A DNA stretch of 64,000 nt, taken from Nocardioides donggukensis (GTDB taxonomy: Bacteria; Actinomycetota; Actinomycetes; Propionibacteriales; Nocardioidaceae). Below the pieces are notes generated by a model. The model did no database searches and was not told the origin of the DNA. It saw nothing but the letters and a program-made list of their open reading frames with translations. The DNA is taken from assembly GCF_014842875.1 (NCBI RefSeq), contig NZ_JACYXZ010000003.1:1-64000 (forward strand). The letters run 5' to 3'. The stretch's first letter is position 1. Each line of letters begins with the position of its first letter. Below, in pieces: positions 44,760 through 53,682 of the stretch. Made by a program: the position numbers and the translations under genes.

Positions 44760-46307
44760 TCAATGCTCGGGCGGGGAACCGGCCGGGCGGGTCGGGTCGG
44801 TGATGTCCAGGGTGCCGGTCCGGTCGCGTCGGAACCGCAGCCCGTGCGGGGAGGTCCACTCGAACACCCCCGGCACCGGGGTAGCGCACCTCCAGGCGCC
44901 GTGGGTCTTCAGCCGGTGATGCCGCCGACACAACGCGCCCAGGTTGCCCGTCGCGGTCTGCCCCGGAGGGCCGTCGGGGTCGTAGGCGACCACATGGTCG
45001 GCATCACAGGACCTCGCCGGGCGGGTGCACCACGGGAACACACACGTCCCATCCCTCAGGCGGATCGCCTCGCCCATCCGGTCCGGCACCTCGTAGGCAT
45101 CGACCGGGACCAACCCCTGATGGTCCAGCACCGGCTTGACCACCACCTGCGCGTCGGGGTGGGCCAACCAGGTGCGGATCTGGTCGGCGGTCACCGGGGA
45201 CCGGGACAGCTCACAGCGCCCCACCACCCCGCCATGGCCTCCGGTGTCGGTGCCGCCGCCTGCGATGTCGGTGGTGCCGGCGATCGTGCCACTGTCCGCG
45301 CCACGATGGGTGGGGGCACGGGTGCCGCCCTGAGTGCCGGTGATGGCCTCCGCGGCCAGGTGCAGGTAGAGCACCGCCTGCCGCGGCTTCACCCGCCCGC
45401 TCTCTGCTCGGCCGGCGGGCTCGTGCGCGCCCGCGGCGGCGTCGGCGACCTGCTCGCCGCCCGCCTCGTCCGTCTCGTCGACGCCGCGGTCGGCCTCAAG
45501 GTCGCCGGTGTCGGGGGTGTTGGGGTTGAGGTCCAGGGCGAGCTGTCGGCGGGCCAGGCCACCCAGCGCCGATGCGCGGCGGGCGTCGAGGTCCTCGGTG
45601 GACCCGAGCGCCTTGAGCTGTGCCGCACCGTTCGCCACCGCGGTGTCGAGGTCCAACGCGTCGGCCAGGTCCAAGATCCCGTGCACCTGGCTGGTCCCGT
45701 CGAAGGACACCTGGCCGTGAGTGATCGACACGTGCCGGCCCGCGACCGCCCGGTCGGCCCGCTCTTGGGCCAGCTGCGGGTCGCACCGGCCGATCGCCTC
45801 GGCGACGAGTCGGTCGACCTGGCCGGGGGTGACCTTGTGCGCCACCGGCGTGACCGCCACGTCCACGAACTCGGCCGCGGCCGGGGACAGGACGATGGTG
45901 GCGGCCGCGACCCGACGCGCCTTCCACGCGGCCAGGTCCCCGGCCATCACCCGCGACCACAGGTTCGGCAACCGGTGCCGCAACTCGAGGGCCTCCCCGA
46001 TCAGCGCCTTCCCGGACTCGGTGCCCAACCCCACACTCGCGGCGAACTCGGCCACACAGAACTCCGCCACCGCAGGGGCACCCTCACCAGCCAGGGGGAG
46101 GCCGGTGTCGCCGAAGAGTGCCGTGGACACCGTGGCCGCCGGGTGGATGCCCTCCGGGGGGTGCAGGTCCGCCCACGCACAGGCGTCCTGGAGGAGCCGG
46201 ACCTCGGCCGCGTCCGCGGCCTCCCGGTTCGACCGCGCCGAGGCCAACACCGCACCCGCGGTGCCGGTGCCCGCGGTGCTCGTCGTCTCGGTGGTCCTCG
46301 TCCTCAT
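44760..46307 (-). CDS. DUF222 / HNH endonuclease protein (13E12 repeat family)
   Basis: A 515-residue protein of the DUF222-HNH type, the family of the M. tuberculosis REP13E12 repeats. The helical DUF222 part covers about residues 20-290 (LIGEALELRHRLPNLWSRVMAGDLAAWKARRVA; ITHGQVSFDGTSQVHGILD), a low-complexity Gly/Thr linker lies near 330-365, and the HNH nuclease is near 415-470 (CVFPWCTRPARSCDADHVV... CRRHHRLKTHG) with its Cys, Asp-His and His-His residues intact. ATG 46307 has a TAGCGT box 7 nt upstream; a TTG at 46337 is less likely. Repeat arrays flank both sides. A mobile or self-propagating role is suspected, not shown. Confidence 0.9.
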   Translation of the reverse strand: MRTRTTETTSTAGTGTAGAVLASARSNREAADAAEVRLLQDACAWADLHPPEGIHPAATVSTALFGDTGLPLAGEGAPAVAEFCVAEFAASVGLGTESGKALIGEALELRHRLPNLWSRVMAGDLAAWKARRVAAATIVLSPAAAEFVDVAVTPVAHKVTPGQVDRLVAEAIGRCDPQLAQERADRAVAGRHVSITHGQVSFDGTSQVHGILDLADALDLDTAVANGAAQLKALGSTEDLDARRASALGGLARRQLALDLNPNTPDTGDLEADRGVDETDEAGGEQVADAAAGAHEPAGRAESGRVKPRQAVLYLHLAAEAITGTQGGTRAPTHRGADSGTIAGTTDIAGGGTDTGGHGGVVGRCELSRSPVTADQIRTWLAHPDAQVVVKPVLDHQGLVPVDAYEVPDRMGEAIRLRDGTCVFPWCTRPARSCDADHVVAYDPDGPPGQTATGNLGALCRRHHRLKTHGAWRCATPVPGVFEWTSPHGLRFRRDRTGTLDITDPTRPAGSPPEH

Positions 46308-46314
46308 GCCAACC

Positions 46315-46320
46315 ACGCTA
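46315..46320 (-). promoter_or_regulatory. -10 box TAGCGT of the DUF222-HNH gene
   Basis: TAGCGT on the minus strand, 7 nt (GGTTGGC), then ATG 46307: a leaderless start. Confidence 0.55.
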
Positions 46321-46349
46321 GCCGTGCCCACTGACAATCCGCCCGGGGC

Positions 46350-46369
46350 GAGAACCGGTTGTGCACAAG
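46350..46369. other. 20-bp anchor upstream of the DUF222-HNH gene
   Basis: Identical to bases 8-27 of the window. It contains the palindromes aaccggtt and gtgcac and separates the HNH promoter from array C. Confidence 0.75.
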
Positions 46370-46371
46370 GC

Positions 46372-46790
46372 GTTTCGACACGCTCGCCAGGGCTCGCGGC
46401 TCAACCGGCGGGGGTGGCCGGCGGCGGGTTTCGACACGCTCGCCGGGGCTCGCGGCTCAACCGGCGGGGGTGGCCGGCGGCGGGTTTCGACACGCTCGCC
46501 AGGGCTCGCGGCTCAACCGGCGAGGGGTGGCCGGCGGCGGGTTTCGACACGCTCGCCAGGGCTCGCGGCTCAACCAGCGGAGGTGGCCGGCGGCGGGTTT
46601 CGACACGCTCGCCGGGGCTCGCGGCTCAACCGGCGGGGGCCTGACTTCGACACGCTCGCCCGGGCTCGCGGCTCAACCGGCGGAGGTGGCCGGCGGTGGG
46701 TTTCGAGACGGTCGCTGCGCGACCTCCTCAACCGGCGGGGGGCGGCCGGCGGTGGGTTTCGAGACGGTCGCTGCGCGACCTCATCAACCA
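46372..46790. repeat. Palindromic tandem array C (8 units, ~56-bp period), 5' of the DUF222-HNH gene
   Basis: gtttcga (or acttcga) recurs at 46372, 46428, 46484, 46541, 46597, 46644, 46700 and 46756, a period of 56-57 bp except for one shortened unit. Each unit has a 35-bp palindrome (cacgctcgccagggctcg core in units 1-6, gacggtcgctgcgcgacc in the last two) plus a spacer ggcgggggtggccggcgg. The spacers are nearly identical, unlike CRISPR. No gene lies between 46338 and 46832. Confidence 0.92.
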
Positions 46791-46832
46791 CCGAGCGCGA
46801 CCTCCTCAACGGCGAGGGAAGTGCGGGGAAGG

Positions 46833-47189
46833 TCAGAGGTCGAGCGTGATCGCGGGGCAGTCCCGCCAGAGGCGCTCGAGGGCGTAGAACTCGCGCTCCT
46901 CCTCGTGCTGCACGTGGACGACGACCTCGCCGTAGTCGATGAGCACCCAGCGGCCGTCCCGGTGGCCCTCGCGCCGGATCGGCTTGGCGCCGACCTCGCG
47001 GAGCCGGTCCTCGACCTCGTCGACGATCGCCTTCACCTGGCGCTCGTTGGTCGCGGACGCGAGCACGAAGGCGTCGGTGATCGCGAGCTGGTCGGAGACG
47101 TCGAAGGCGATGATCTGCTGGGCCAGCTTCTCCGAGGCCGCGTGGGCGGCGGCCCGGACGAGCTCGAGGGCCCGGTCGGTGGCGGTCAT
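46833..47189 (-). CDS. rsfS: Ribosome silencing factor RsfS
   Basis: A 118-residue RsfS/Iojap protein that binds L14 and blocks joining of ribosomal subunits when nutrients are short. [30 protein letters not shown] and [24 protein letters not shown] are characteristic. CAGGAGACCCC before ATG 47189 supports the start. It overlaps nadD by 4 nt, the standard nadD-rsfS arrangement. Array C ends about 40 nt beyond its stop. Confidence 0.96.
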   Translation of the reverse strand: MTATDRALELVRAAAHAASEKLAQQIIAFDVSDQLAITDAFVLASATNERQVKAIVDEVEDRLREVGAKPIRREGHRDGRWVLIDYGEVVVHVQHEEEREFYALERLWRDCPAITLDL

Positions 47190-47812
47190 GGGGTCTCCTG
47201 GGTGGCCGGGTAGAGGTGATGCTTGGCGATGTACTGCACGACGCCGTCGGGCACGAGGTACCACACGGGCTCACCGCGCCGGGTGCGCTCGCGGCAGTCG
47301 GTCGAGGAGATCGCCAGGGCCGGGATCTCCACCAGCGTGACCCGCTCGGCGGGGATGTCACCCAGCGCCTCGCTGCCGAGGTCGTAGCCGGGGCGGGTGC
47401 AGCCGACGAAGTTGGCGAGCTCGAACAGCTCCTCGGCGTCGCGCCAGGTGAAGATGTTCGCCAGGGCGTCGGCCCCGGTGATGAAGTAGAGGTCCGCGTC
47501 GGGCAGCTGCTGCCCGAGGTCCCGCAGCGTGTCGATCGTGTACGTCGGCCCGGTGCGGTCGATGTCGACGCGGCTGACCCGGAACCTCGGGTTGGCCGCG
47601 GTGGCGATCACCGTCATGAGGTACCGGTCCTCCGCCGGCGAGACCTCACGCCCGGACTTCTGCCACGGGGCGCCGGTCGGGACGAAGACCACCTCGTCGA
47701 GGTCGAACCACGCCTGCACCTCGCTGGCGGCGACCAGGTGCCCGTGGTGGATCGGGTCGAAGGTGCCCCCCATCACCCCCACGCGGCGCCGCGCGCCGCC
47801 CGAGTCGGTCAT
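47186..47812 (-). CDS. nadD: Nicotinate-mononucleotide adenylyltransferase
   Basis: A 208-residue nucleotidyltransferase that makes nicotinate adenine dinucleotide in NAD synthesis. [12 protein letters not shown] (residues 15-26) holds the T/HxGH-type active site, and the later [12 protein letters not shown] segment corresponds to the ISSTxIR motif with S-S-T-D-C-R. Length is typical. It starts 2 bp after the stop of a 50-aa membrane protein gene and overlaps rsfS by 4 nt. Confidence 0.96.
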   Translation of the reverse strand: MTDSGGARRRVGVMGGTFDPIHHGHLVAASEVQAWFDLDEVVFVPTGAPWQKSGREVSPAEDRYLMTVIATAANPRFRVSRVDIDRTGPTYTIDTLRDLGQQLPDADLYFITGADALANIFTWRDAEELFELANFVGCTRPGYDLGSEALGDIPAERVTLVEIPALAISSTDCRERTRRGEPVWYLVPDGVVQYIAKHHLYPATQETP

Positions 47813-47814
47813 CC

Positions 47815-47967
47815 TCAGCTGTGCTCGCGCCCGCCGCCGAACATCAGCAGGACGACCAGCAGCGCCAGCAGCACGACGAGCGTGATCGCCCCCACGGCGT
47901 AGGGGTGGACGGCCGGCTCGCTGTGGCCCGCCTCGGCGGCCACGATCACAAGGGAGGTCAGCGACAT
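47815..47967 (-). CDS. Small single-span membrane protein (50 aa)
   Basis: A 50-residue protein with an N-terminal hydrophobic start, a short external loop ([15 protein letters not shown]) and one strong membrane helix (residues 24-42, [19 protein letters not shown]), ending GREHS. TAGGAT lies 7 nt before ATG 47967, so it is leaderless. Its stop is 2 bp from nadD, which makes it the first gene of the nadD-rsfS operon. Similar short genes occur next to nadD in other actinobacteria; the function is unknown. Confidence 0.7.
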   Translation of the reverse strand: MSLTSLVIVAAEAGHSEPAVHPYAVGAITLVVLLALLVVLLMFGGGREHS

Positions 47968-47974
47968 GGCCGCG

Positions 47975-47980
47975 ATCCTA
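47975..47980 (-). promoter_or_regulatory. -10 box TAGGAT of the small gene-nadD-rsfS operon
   Basis: TAGGAT on the minus strand, 7 nt (CGCGGCC), then ATG 47967. Confidence 0.55.
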
Positions 47981-47989
47981 CCGGTGCCC

Positions 47990-48448
47990 TCAGTGGAAGA
48001 TCGACGCCAGCCCCAGCAGGATCACCCAGGACTGCAGACCACGGCCCAGCACGATCATCGTCATGAACAGCCACAGGTTCATCCGCACCACGCCGGCGGC
48101 CACCCCCATCACCAGCAGCGGCGGCACCCCGATCAGGCCGGACAGGAACGTCACTCCCCCGCCGAAGACCGGACGACCCGCGATCCTGGCCTCCCAGCGG
48201 GCCAGCTGGGCCTGCCGCTTCGGCTTGGCGAGCCAGCGCTGCATGAACGGCAGCCGCATCGAGGCGATGACGGAGTAGTACCAGGCCAGCTTGCCGATCG
48301 CCTGGCCCACGCCCGCCATGATCGCGAGCGGCAGCGCGTCGGCGGGCTGGACCTGGGTGGCGATCGCGGCGAGGTAGATCTCGATGTTGAACACCGGGAC
48401 CACCGAGGAGAGCACGGAGTAGGCCAGCGTGGCCCACACCAGCTTCAC
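47990..48448 (-). CDS. DedA/VTT-like membrane protein
   Basis: A 152-residue membrane protein with about four hydrophobic segments: 1-22, a re-entrant-like stretch LPLAIMAGVGQAIGKLAWYY (38-57), GGGVTFLSGLIGVPPLLVMGVAAGVV (95-120) and LWLFMTMIVLGRGLQSWVILLG (125-146). The E-I-Y near residue 24 and G-x-x-x-G-x-x-P-P-L segments recall the SNARE-assoc/VTT (DedA, YqaA) proteins, which may move phospholipids. GTG 48448 has GGGAGG 5 nt upstream, and its first bases overlap the stop of a 14-codon upstream ORF. Confidence 0.7.
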   Translation of the reverse strand: MKLVWATLAYSVLSSVVPVFNIEIYLAAIATQVQPADALPLAIMAGVGQAIGKLAWYYSVIASMRLPFMQRWLAKPKRQAQLARWEARIAGRPVFGGGVTFLSGLIGVPPLLVMGVAAGVVRMNLWLFMTMIVLGRGLQSWVILLGLASIFH

Positions 48449-48489
48449 CGGGCCTCCCCCGTCCGGCGTGTCCAGCCCGTCCCGCGCAT
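48445..48489 (-). CDS. Possible upstream ORF coupled to the DedA-like gene
   Basis: A 14-codon frame, MRGTGWTRRTGEAR, starting at ATG 48489 just 7 nt after a TAGCCT box and ending in the GTGA overlap with the DedA-like start. Transcript start, leaderless ATG and coupled stop all line up. It may control translation of the membrane protein, or may be a chance frame. No known leader-peptide pattern is seen beyond two Arg codons in a row. Confidence 0.4.
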   Translation of the reverse strand: MRGTGWTRRTGEAR

Positions 48490-48496
48490 GCCGGTG

Positions 48497-48502
48497 AGGC
48501 TA
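48497..48502 (-). promoter_or_regulatory. -10 box TAGCCT of the DedA-like gene
   Basis: TAGCCT on the minus strand, 7 nt (CACCGGC), then ATG 48489 of the upstream ORF; 49 nt to the GTG of the DedA-like gene. Confidence 0.5.
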
Positions 48503-48519
48503 TCGGGTGCCCGCGGCGG

Positions 48520-49770
48520 TCAGCGGATGTGGCCGTCCCCGGTGACGACGTACTTCGTGCTGGTCATCTCGACCAGTCCCATCGGCCCTCGGGCGTGCAG
48601 CTTCTGGGTGCTGATCCCGATCTCGGCACCGAAGCCGAACTCGCCGCCGTCGGTGAAGCGGGTCGAGGCGTTGACCAGCACCGCGGCCGAGTCCACCCGG
48701 GCCGTGAACCGTCGCGCCGCCGACTGGTCCTCGGTGACGATGGCCTCGGTGTGCCCGGTGGACCAGGTGCGGATGTGCCGGACCGCGCCCTCGAGATCGG
48801 GTACGACGGCCGCGGCGATGTCCAGCGAGAGGTACTCCTTGGCGTAGTCCTCGTCGCTGGCGGCGACCACGTGGTCGTACTCCGCGAACCGCTCGTCGCC
48901 GTGGATGGTGACCCCCGCCTCGTGCAGCGCCTCGATCACGACGGGCAGGAACTCGTCGGCTACGTCCTCGTGCACGAGCAGCGACTCGGCCGCGTTGCAG
49001 ACGCTGGTGCGGTGGGTCTTCGCGTTGAGGACGATCGCCAGCGCCTTGTCGAGGTCGGCGGCGCGGTCGACGTACACGTGGCAGTTGCCGACGCCGGTCT
49101 CGATGACCGGCACCATGGACTCCTCGACCACGCTGCGGATCAGTCCGGCCCCGCCGCGCGGGATGAGCACGTCGACGAGGCCCCTGGCCCGCATCAGCAC
49201 CTTGGCGCCCTCGTGACCCTCGCCGGGCACCAGTTGGACCGCGTCCGCGGGGAGTCCCTGCTCGGCGATGGCCTCGCGCAGCACCGTCACGATCGCGGTG
49301 TTGCTGGTCAGGGCGTTGCCGGACCCCCGGAGCAGCGCCGCGTTGCCGGACTTGAGGCAGAGGCCGGCCGCGTCCGCGGTGACGTTGGGCCGGGCCTCGT
49401 AGATGATGCCGACCACGCCGAACGGAACCCGCAGCTGCCGCAGCTCGAGCCCGTTGGCGAGGGTGCCGCCCCGGACCACCTCGCCGACGGGGTCGGCCAG
49501 GCCGGCGACCTCCCGCAGCCCGCGGGCCATGCCGGCGACCCGCTCCTCGTCGAGGCGGAGCCGGTCGACGATGTTGGCGGGCGTCCCGGCCTGCTCGGCC
49601 CGGCGCACGTCGGCCGCGTTGGCGGCCAGCACCTCGTCCCGGCGGCCCTCCAGGGCGTCGGCCATCGCGTGCAGGGCCGCGTCCTTGGCGGCCCGGCTGA
49701 CCAGTGCGAGCGAGAAGCTCGCCTCCCGGGCCCGCTCCGCCGTGGCCCGGACCTCCTGCTCGGTGCTCAT
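48520..49770 (-). CDS. proA: Gamma-glutamyl phosphate reductase
   Basis: A 416-residue NADPH-dependent reductase of the ALDH superfamily, the second step of proline synthesis. [35 protein letters not shown] (about residues 105-140) and [16 protein letters not shown] with the catalytic Cys (near 255) are typical. Length is normal. TAGGCT 7 nt before ATG 49770 gives a leaderless start. proB is not adjacent within the window. Confidence 0.96.
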   Translation of the reverse strand: MSTEQEVRATAERAREASFSLALVSRAAKDAALHAMADALEGRRDEVLAANAADVRRAEQAGTPANIVDRLRLDEERVAGMARGLREVAGLADPVGEVVRGGTLANGLELRQLRVPFGVVGIIYEARPNVTADAAGLCLKSGNAALLRGSGNALTSNTAIVTVLREAIAEQGLPADAVQLVPGEGHEGAKVLMRARGLVDVLIPRGGAGLIRSVVEESMVPVIETGVGNCHVYVDRAADLDKALAIVLNAKTHRTSVCNAAESLLVHEDVADEFLPVVIEALHEAGVTIHGDERFAEYDHVVAASDEDYAKEYLSLDIAAAVVPDLEGAVRHIRTWSTGHTEAIVTEDQSAARRFTARVDSAAVLVNASTRFTDGGEFGFGAEIGISTQKLHARGPMGLVEMTSTKYVVTGDGHIR

Positions 49771-49777
49771 GGCTCCG

Positions 49778-49783
49778 AGCCTA
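49778..49783 (-). promoter_or_regulatory. -10 box TAGGCT, leaderless proA
   Basis: TAGGCT on the minus strand, 7 nt (CGGAGCC), then ATG 49770. Confidence 0.55.
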
Positions 49784-49923
49784 GTCGTGACCCCCGATGT
49801 CCCCACCGCGGTCCCATGGCCCGGACGGGTGGTGTTGAACCCCGGGGTCCGAACAGGCAACCTCCCCGGCCCGCGCTGCGTCACAGTGGCAGGAGCATCA
49901 CTCTTCCCGGGAAGGAAACCGTC

Positions 49924-51375
49924 GTGATCCGCAGAATTCTCGCCCCGGCCGTGGCCCTGTGTGCCACCGCCGCCGTGGCCGTGGTCGGCCCGCTCGGTGC
50001 CCAAGCGGCACTCTCCGAGGAGCCTGCGGTCTCGCCGCTGCGGCTCGTCGCGCCCAAGACCGTCTACGGCAGCACCTACCGGGGCCGGGTCTACTTCGAC
50101 GCCGAGCTCGGGCTCATCGCCCAGGGCGAGCCCTTCGAGCTCTGGTCGAAGCGGCCGGCCTGGACCGAGAAGATCCGGACCGAGTGGCGCACCGAGGCCG
50201 GCACGGTGGCCCTGCCCGAGGGCACCATGTCGAACTTCCGGGGTCTCCCGAAGTTCCTGAAGCTGGTGGTGCGCGACGAGAGCGGCGCCACGGTGCGCCG
50301 AACGCGCCAGACGGTCTGCCTGAACTCCTGGGCCAGCGAGCGGGTCCGTCCCGACGCGCCGCTCCGGTCGCCGTACCCACGCTTCTGCCCCTACCGCAAG
50401 TGGACGCTCGGCTCGGTGCAGGGCATCCAGGAGGGGCACCAGAACCGGCTGGAGCTGGGCGGCTCGTTCCGGCTCGCACGGGGCACCTACGAGGTGACCG
50501 CGGTGATCCGCGAGCAGTGGCGTGACCTGTTCGGGATCGCGAAGTCCGACGCACAGAAGGTCTTCACCCTCGAGGCGGGGCGCGGCGGCTTCAGGGAACC
50601 CAACCACCGTGAGGCGGCCCGCCGGGGTGCCGGCGAGCAGGGTCCGCAGGACCCGTCCCCCACCCCCGCCGACCGCGAGCCGACCACCGCCAAGGCCGGC
50701 GAGCCCGCCGCGGTGAAGCCCGACCTGCGGTCGCTGCCCGCCTTCGGGATCCGGGTCAGCCCCAAGGGCAACCACCTGCGCTTCTCCGCGACCGTCTGGA
50801 ACGCCGGCGACTCCCCGCTGGTCGTGGACGGCTTCCGCCGCGAGGACGAGGACGTGATGGACGCCTACCAGTACTTCATCGACGCCGACGGCAACCAGAC
50901 CGGCTACCAGCAGGTCGGGACGATGGAGTGGGACACCAAGGACACCCACTTCCACTGGCACTTCAAGGACTTCGCCCGCTACCGGCTGCTCGACGCCGAC
51001 ATGGTCTCGGTCGTCCGCTCCCGCAAGGAGGCCTTCTGCCTGGCCAACACCGACGCCACCGACTACACGGTGCCCGGTGCCGACTGGCGGCCGGACGGCA
51101 CGGACCTCGAGACCGCCTGCGGCCGCAAGGACTCGATCTCGATCCGGGAGGTGCTCTCCTCCGGGTCCGGAGACACCTACTCCCAGTTCCGGGCCGGCCA
51201 GGCGTTCAAGCTGAAGGGGCTCCCGAACGGGACCTACTACATCGCGGTCGAGGCGAACCCGAAGCACCGGCTGGTCGAGCACAGCACCGACAACAACGTC
51301 GAGCTGCGGCAGGTGGAGATCGGCGGCGTCGACGGCGCCCGGACCGTCTCGGTGGAGCGGATCCGGATGCCCTGA
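49924..51375 (+). CDS. Secreted lysyl oxidase-like protein
   Basis: A 483-residue exported protein with a signal peptide (residues 1-28, ending GAQAA). The N-terminal half is a beta-rich domain (about 35-215). A Pro/Lys linker (235-265) leads to a lysyl-oxidase-like domain (about 270-480) with the copper motif HFHWHF (residues 342-347) in [19 protein letters not shown], and [10 protein letters not shown] and [20 protein letters not shown] further on. Eukaryotic lysyl oxidases use WEWHxCHxHYH and a Lys-Tyr quinone; only the His motif is evident here. It may oxidise amines or crosslink envelope proteins. GGAAGGAAA precedes the GTG. Confidence 0.85.
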   Translation: MIRRILAPAVALCATAAVAVVGPLGAQAALSEEPAVSPLRLVAPKTVYGSTYRGRVYFDAELGLIAQGEPFELWSKRPAWTEKIRTEWRTEAGTVALPEGTMSNFRGLPKFLKLVVRDESGATVRRTRQTVCLNSWASERVRPDAPLRSPYPRFCPYRKWTLGSVQGIQEGHQNRLELGGSFRLARGTYEVTAVIREQWRDLFGIAKSDAQKVFTLEAGRGGFREPNHREAARRGAGEQGPQDPSPTPADREPTTAKAGEPAAVKPDLRSLPAFGIRVSPKGNHLRFSATVWNAGDSPLVVDGFRREDEDVMDAYQYFIDADGNQTGYQQVGTMEWDTKDTHFHWHFKDFARYRLLDADMVSVVRSRKEAFCLANTDATDYTVPGADWRPDGTDLETACGRKDSISIREVLSSGSGDTYSQFRAGQAFKLKGLPNGTYYIAVEANPKHRLVEHSTDNNVELRQVEIGGVDGARTVSVERIRMP

Positions 51376-51382
51376 CCCGAGA

Positions 51383-51428
51383 CGAGCGCCCCGGCCTCCC
51401 TGATCTCTCAGGGCGACCGGGGCGCTCG
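51383..51428. terminator. Bidirectional terminator, lysyl oxidase-like / etfA
   Basis: A 12-bp perfect stem (cgagcgccccgg / ccggggcgctcg) encloses a second 6-bp hairpin (ccctga / tcaggg). It lies between the convergent lysyl-oxidase-like gene and etfA. Confidence 0.75.
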
Positions 51429-51446
51429 CGTCGGTACGTCGGGGGG

Positions 51447-52400
51447 TCAGCCCTTGCGCTTGGTGACCTCGTCGGTCAGCGCGGGCAGCACCGAGTGCAG
51501 GTCGCCGACGACGCCGAAGTCCACGAGCTCGAAGATCGGGGCCTCCTCGTCCTTGTTGACCGCGACGATCGTCTTCGAGGTCTGCATGCCGGCCCGGTGC
51601 TGGATCGCACCGGAGATGCCGTTGGCGACGTAGAGCTGCGGCGAGACCGTCTTGCCGGTCTGCCCGACCTGGAAGGTGTGCGGCTTCCACCCCGAGTCGA
51701 CCGCGGCCCGGGAGGCGCCGACGGCGGCGCCCAGCGCGTCGGCGAGGTTCTCCACCGGCTCGAAGTCACCACCGGTGCCGCGCCCACCGGAGACCACGAT
51801 CGCGGCCTCGGTCAGCTCGGGGCGGCCGGTCGCCTTCCGCGGCTGCGAGGCCACGATCTGGGCGGCCTTGGCGGCGTCGGAGATCGTCGGCGCGAACTCC
51901 TCCACGGTGCCGGCACCGGCCGCCTCCTCGGGGGCGGCCGAGTTGGGCTTCACGGTGATCACGGGGGTGCCCTTGGTGACCTTGGCCTGCACGGTCCAGG
52001 AGCCGGCGAACACGGACTGCGTCGTGACCGGGCCGCTGGCGCCGGCCTCCACGTCCACCGCGTCGGTGATCAGGCCGGACTCGATCTTGATCGCCAGCCG
52101 GCCGGCGATCTCCTTGCCCTCGCCGGAGGAGGGGATCAGCACCGCGGCGGCGGAGGTCTTCTCGACCAGCTGCTGGAGGAGCTCGGCCTTGGGGGCCACG
52201 AGGTAGCCCTTGATCTCCGCGTCGTCGACGACGTAGATCTTCTCCGCGCCGAACTTCTTCAGCGCCTCGACCGGGGCCTCGCCGGAGCCGACGTACACCG
52301 CGGACGGCTCGCCGAGCCGCCGGGCCAGGGTGAGCAGCTCGTTGGTGGTCTTGCGGACGGTGCCGTCGACGTGGTCGACCAGAACCAGGATTTCACTCAT
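51447..52400 (-). CDS. etfA: Electron transfer flavoprotein alpha subunit
   Basis: A 317-residue ETF alpha subunit. With EtfB it takes electrons from acyl-CoA dehydrogenases to ETF-quinone oxidoreductase. The N-terminal domain contains [21 protein letters not shown]; the FAD-binding C-domain has [33 protein letters not shown] and [23 protein letters not shown]. It begins 14 nt after etfB on the same strand. Confidence 0.97.
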   Translation of the reverse strand: MSEILVLVDHVDGTVRKTTNELLTLARRLGEPSAVYVGSGEAPVEALKKFGAEKIYVVDDAEIKGYLVAPKAELLQQLVEKTSAAAVLIPSSGEGKEIAGRLAIKIESGLITDAVDVEAGASGPVTTQSVFAGSWTVQAKVTKGTPVITVKPNSAAPEEAAGAGTVEEFAPTISDAAKAAQIVASQPRKATGRPELTEAAIVVSGGRGTGGDFEPVENLADALGAAVGASRAAVDSGWKPHTFQVGQTGKTVSPQLYVANGISGAIQHRAGMQTSKTIVAVNKDEEAPIFELVDFGVVGDLHSVLPALTDEVTKRKG

Positions 52401-52413
52401 GTCAGCGGGCTCC

Positions 52414-53205
52414 TCAGATGAACTTCTTGGAGGCGAGGAACTCGGCGAGCGCGGTGGCGCCCGAGCCGTCCTCGTCGGTCACGATCTCGCCGGCGGTCCG
52501 CGGGGGACGCTCGGTGGTCTCCTCCACGGCGCTCCAGGCCACGGAGAGGCCGACCTTCTCGGCCTCGACCCCGAGGTCGGACAGCGCGTAGGTCTCCAGC
52601 GGCTTCTTCTTCGCCGCCATGATCCCCTTGAACGACGGGTAGCGGGCCTCACCGGTCTGGTCGGTCACCGAGAGCACGACCGGCAGCGTGGCGCCGATGA
52701 CCTCGGTGGCGGCGTCGCCGTCGCGCTTGATCCGGATCTGGTCGCCCTGGAGCTCGATCACCGAGGCGAGCGTGACCTGCGGGAGGCCGAGCCGCTCGGC
52801 GATCATGGGCGGCACCACGCTCATGCTGGCGTCGGTGGAGGCCATGCCGCACACGACCAGGTCGACGTCGCCGATCTTCTTGACGGCCTCGGCCAGCACC
52901 AGCGACGTGGCGATGGCGTCGGAGCCGGCGATCGCCTCGTCGGAGACGTGGACGCCCTTGTCGACGCCCATCTGCAGCGCCTTGCGGACGGCGTCAACGG
53001 CACCCTCGGGGCCGACGCAGAGCGCGGTCACCTCGGTGCCCTCGTCGCCGGACTTCTCCTTGATCTGGAGCGCCTGCTCGACGGCGTACTCGTCGAGCTC
53101 GGACAGCAGCCCGTCGACGCCGACCCGGTCGACGGTCGCGTCGTCCTCGAACCTCCGGTCGGCCGTGGCGTCCGGAACGTGCTTCACACAGACAACAATG
53201 TTCAT
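52414..53205 (-). CDS. etfB: Electron transfer flavoprotein beta subunit
   Basis: A 263-residue ETF beta subunit. MNIVVCVKHVPDATADRRF starts the AMP-binding domain; the recognition-loop region is near LGLPQVTLASVIELQGDQI, and SVTDQTGEARYPSFKGIMAAKKKPLETY is the usual conserved C-terminal segment. ATG 53205 matches family starts, so the longer frame is ignored. A TAACCT box lies about 40 nt upstream. The downstream etfA completes the complex; beta-oxidation is suggested by the nearby enoyl-CoA hydratase. Confidence 0.97.
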   Translation of the reverse strand: MNIVVCVKHVPDATADRRFEDDATVDRVGVDGLLSELDEYAVEQALQIKEKSGDEGTEVTALCVGPEGAVDAVRKALQMGVDKGVHVSDEAIAGSDAIATSLVLAEAVKKIGDVDLVVCGMASTDASMSVVPPMIAERLGLPQVTLASVIELQGDQIRIKRDGDAATEVIGATLPVVLSVTDQTGEARYPSFKGIMAAKKKPLETYALSDLGVEAEKVGLSVAWSAVEETTERPPRTAGEIVTDEDGSGATALAEFLASKKFI

Positions 53206-53310
53206 GGTGGTGTGGCCTTGCGGCCCCTCCTGAAGACTCGGTTGTGTTGGCGAGGTTACTAGCGCGTCACCAGCCGCGGAATGGGCGTCCGCGGTGGGGT
53301 CGCTCACACC

Positions 53311-53682
53311 TCAGGGACGGATGACGCGGTCCAGGACCCGCCCGACGACCAGCCAGAACACCGCCCCGAGACCCCAGTTGAAGAGCGCGTTCTTCGTCTC
53401 GGCGTTCTTGCCGGCGAACTCCTTGATGCCGTTCTCCAGGCTGAAGATGCCCAGGTCGACCCGGTCGGCGGCCTCGCGGACGAACTCCACGAGGCTGTTG
53501 CCCTCGTTCGCGTCGAGGGCGTAGGTGAGGGCTCCGGTCGCGAGGAGGACCGCGAAGACCACGGTCACCAGCCACAGCGCCTGACCGATCCGGCTGCGGA
53601 CGTCGTCGACGCTGATGCTCATGCCGCCGCGTCGGTCGGACCGGCCGCCGTCCTTGTCACTCTTGCTCTTCGCCTCGGCCAC
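53311..53682 (-). CDS. Membrane protein of unknown function (123 aa)
   Basis: A 123-residue protein with a charged N-terminus (KSKSDKDGGRSDRRGG), two membrane helices (about residues 34-55, ALWLVTVVFAVLLATGALTYAL, and 101-117, FNWGLGAVFWLVVGRVL) and a loop between them that carries EFVREAADRVDLGIFSLENG. Such paired-helix proteins occur near etf genes in actinobacteria, but no family name is known to me. GTG start with GAGAGGA upstream. Separate from etfB by about 100 bp. Confidence 0.7.
   Translation of the reverse strand: MAEAKSKSDKDGGRSDRRGGMSISVDDVRSRIGQALWLVTVVFAVLLATGALTYALDANEGNSLVEFVREAADRVDLGIFSLENGIKEFAGKNAETKNALFNWGLGAVFWLVVGRVLDRVIRP

Noticed and set aside
46372-46790. CRISPR array (regular 56-bp repeats)
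   Set aside because: Spacers are nearly identical to each other, the repeat is a long GC palindrome, and no cas gene is present. It is a tandem array of palindromic elements.
46359-47213. Repeat protein encoded by array C
   Set aside because: The frame is open only because GC-rich repeats lack stops; the 56-bp period shifts frame at each unit, so no repeated peptide is maintained, and the end runs antisense through rsfS.
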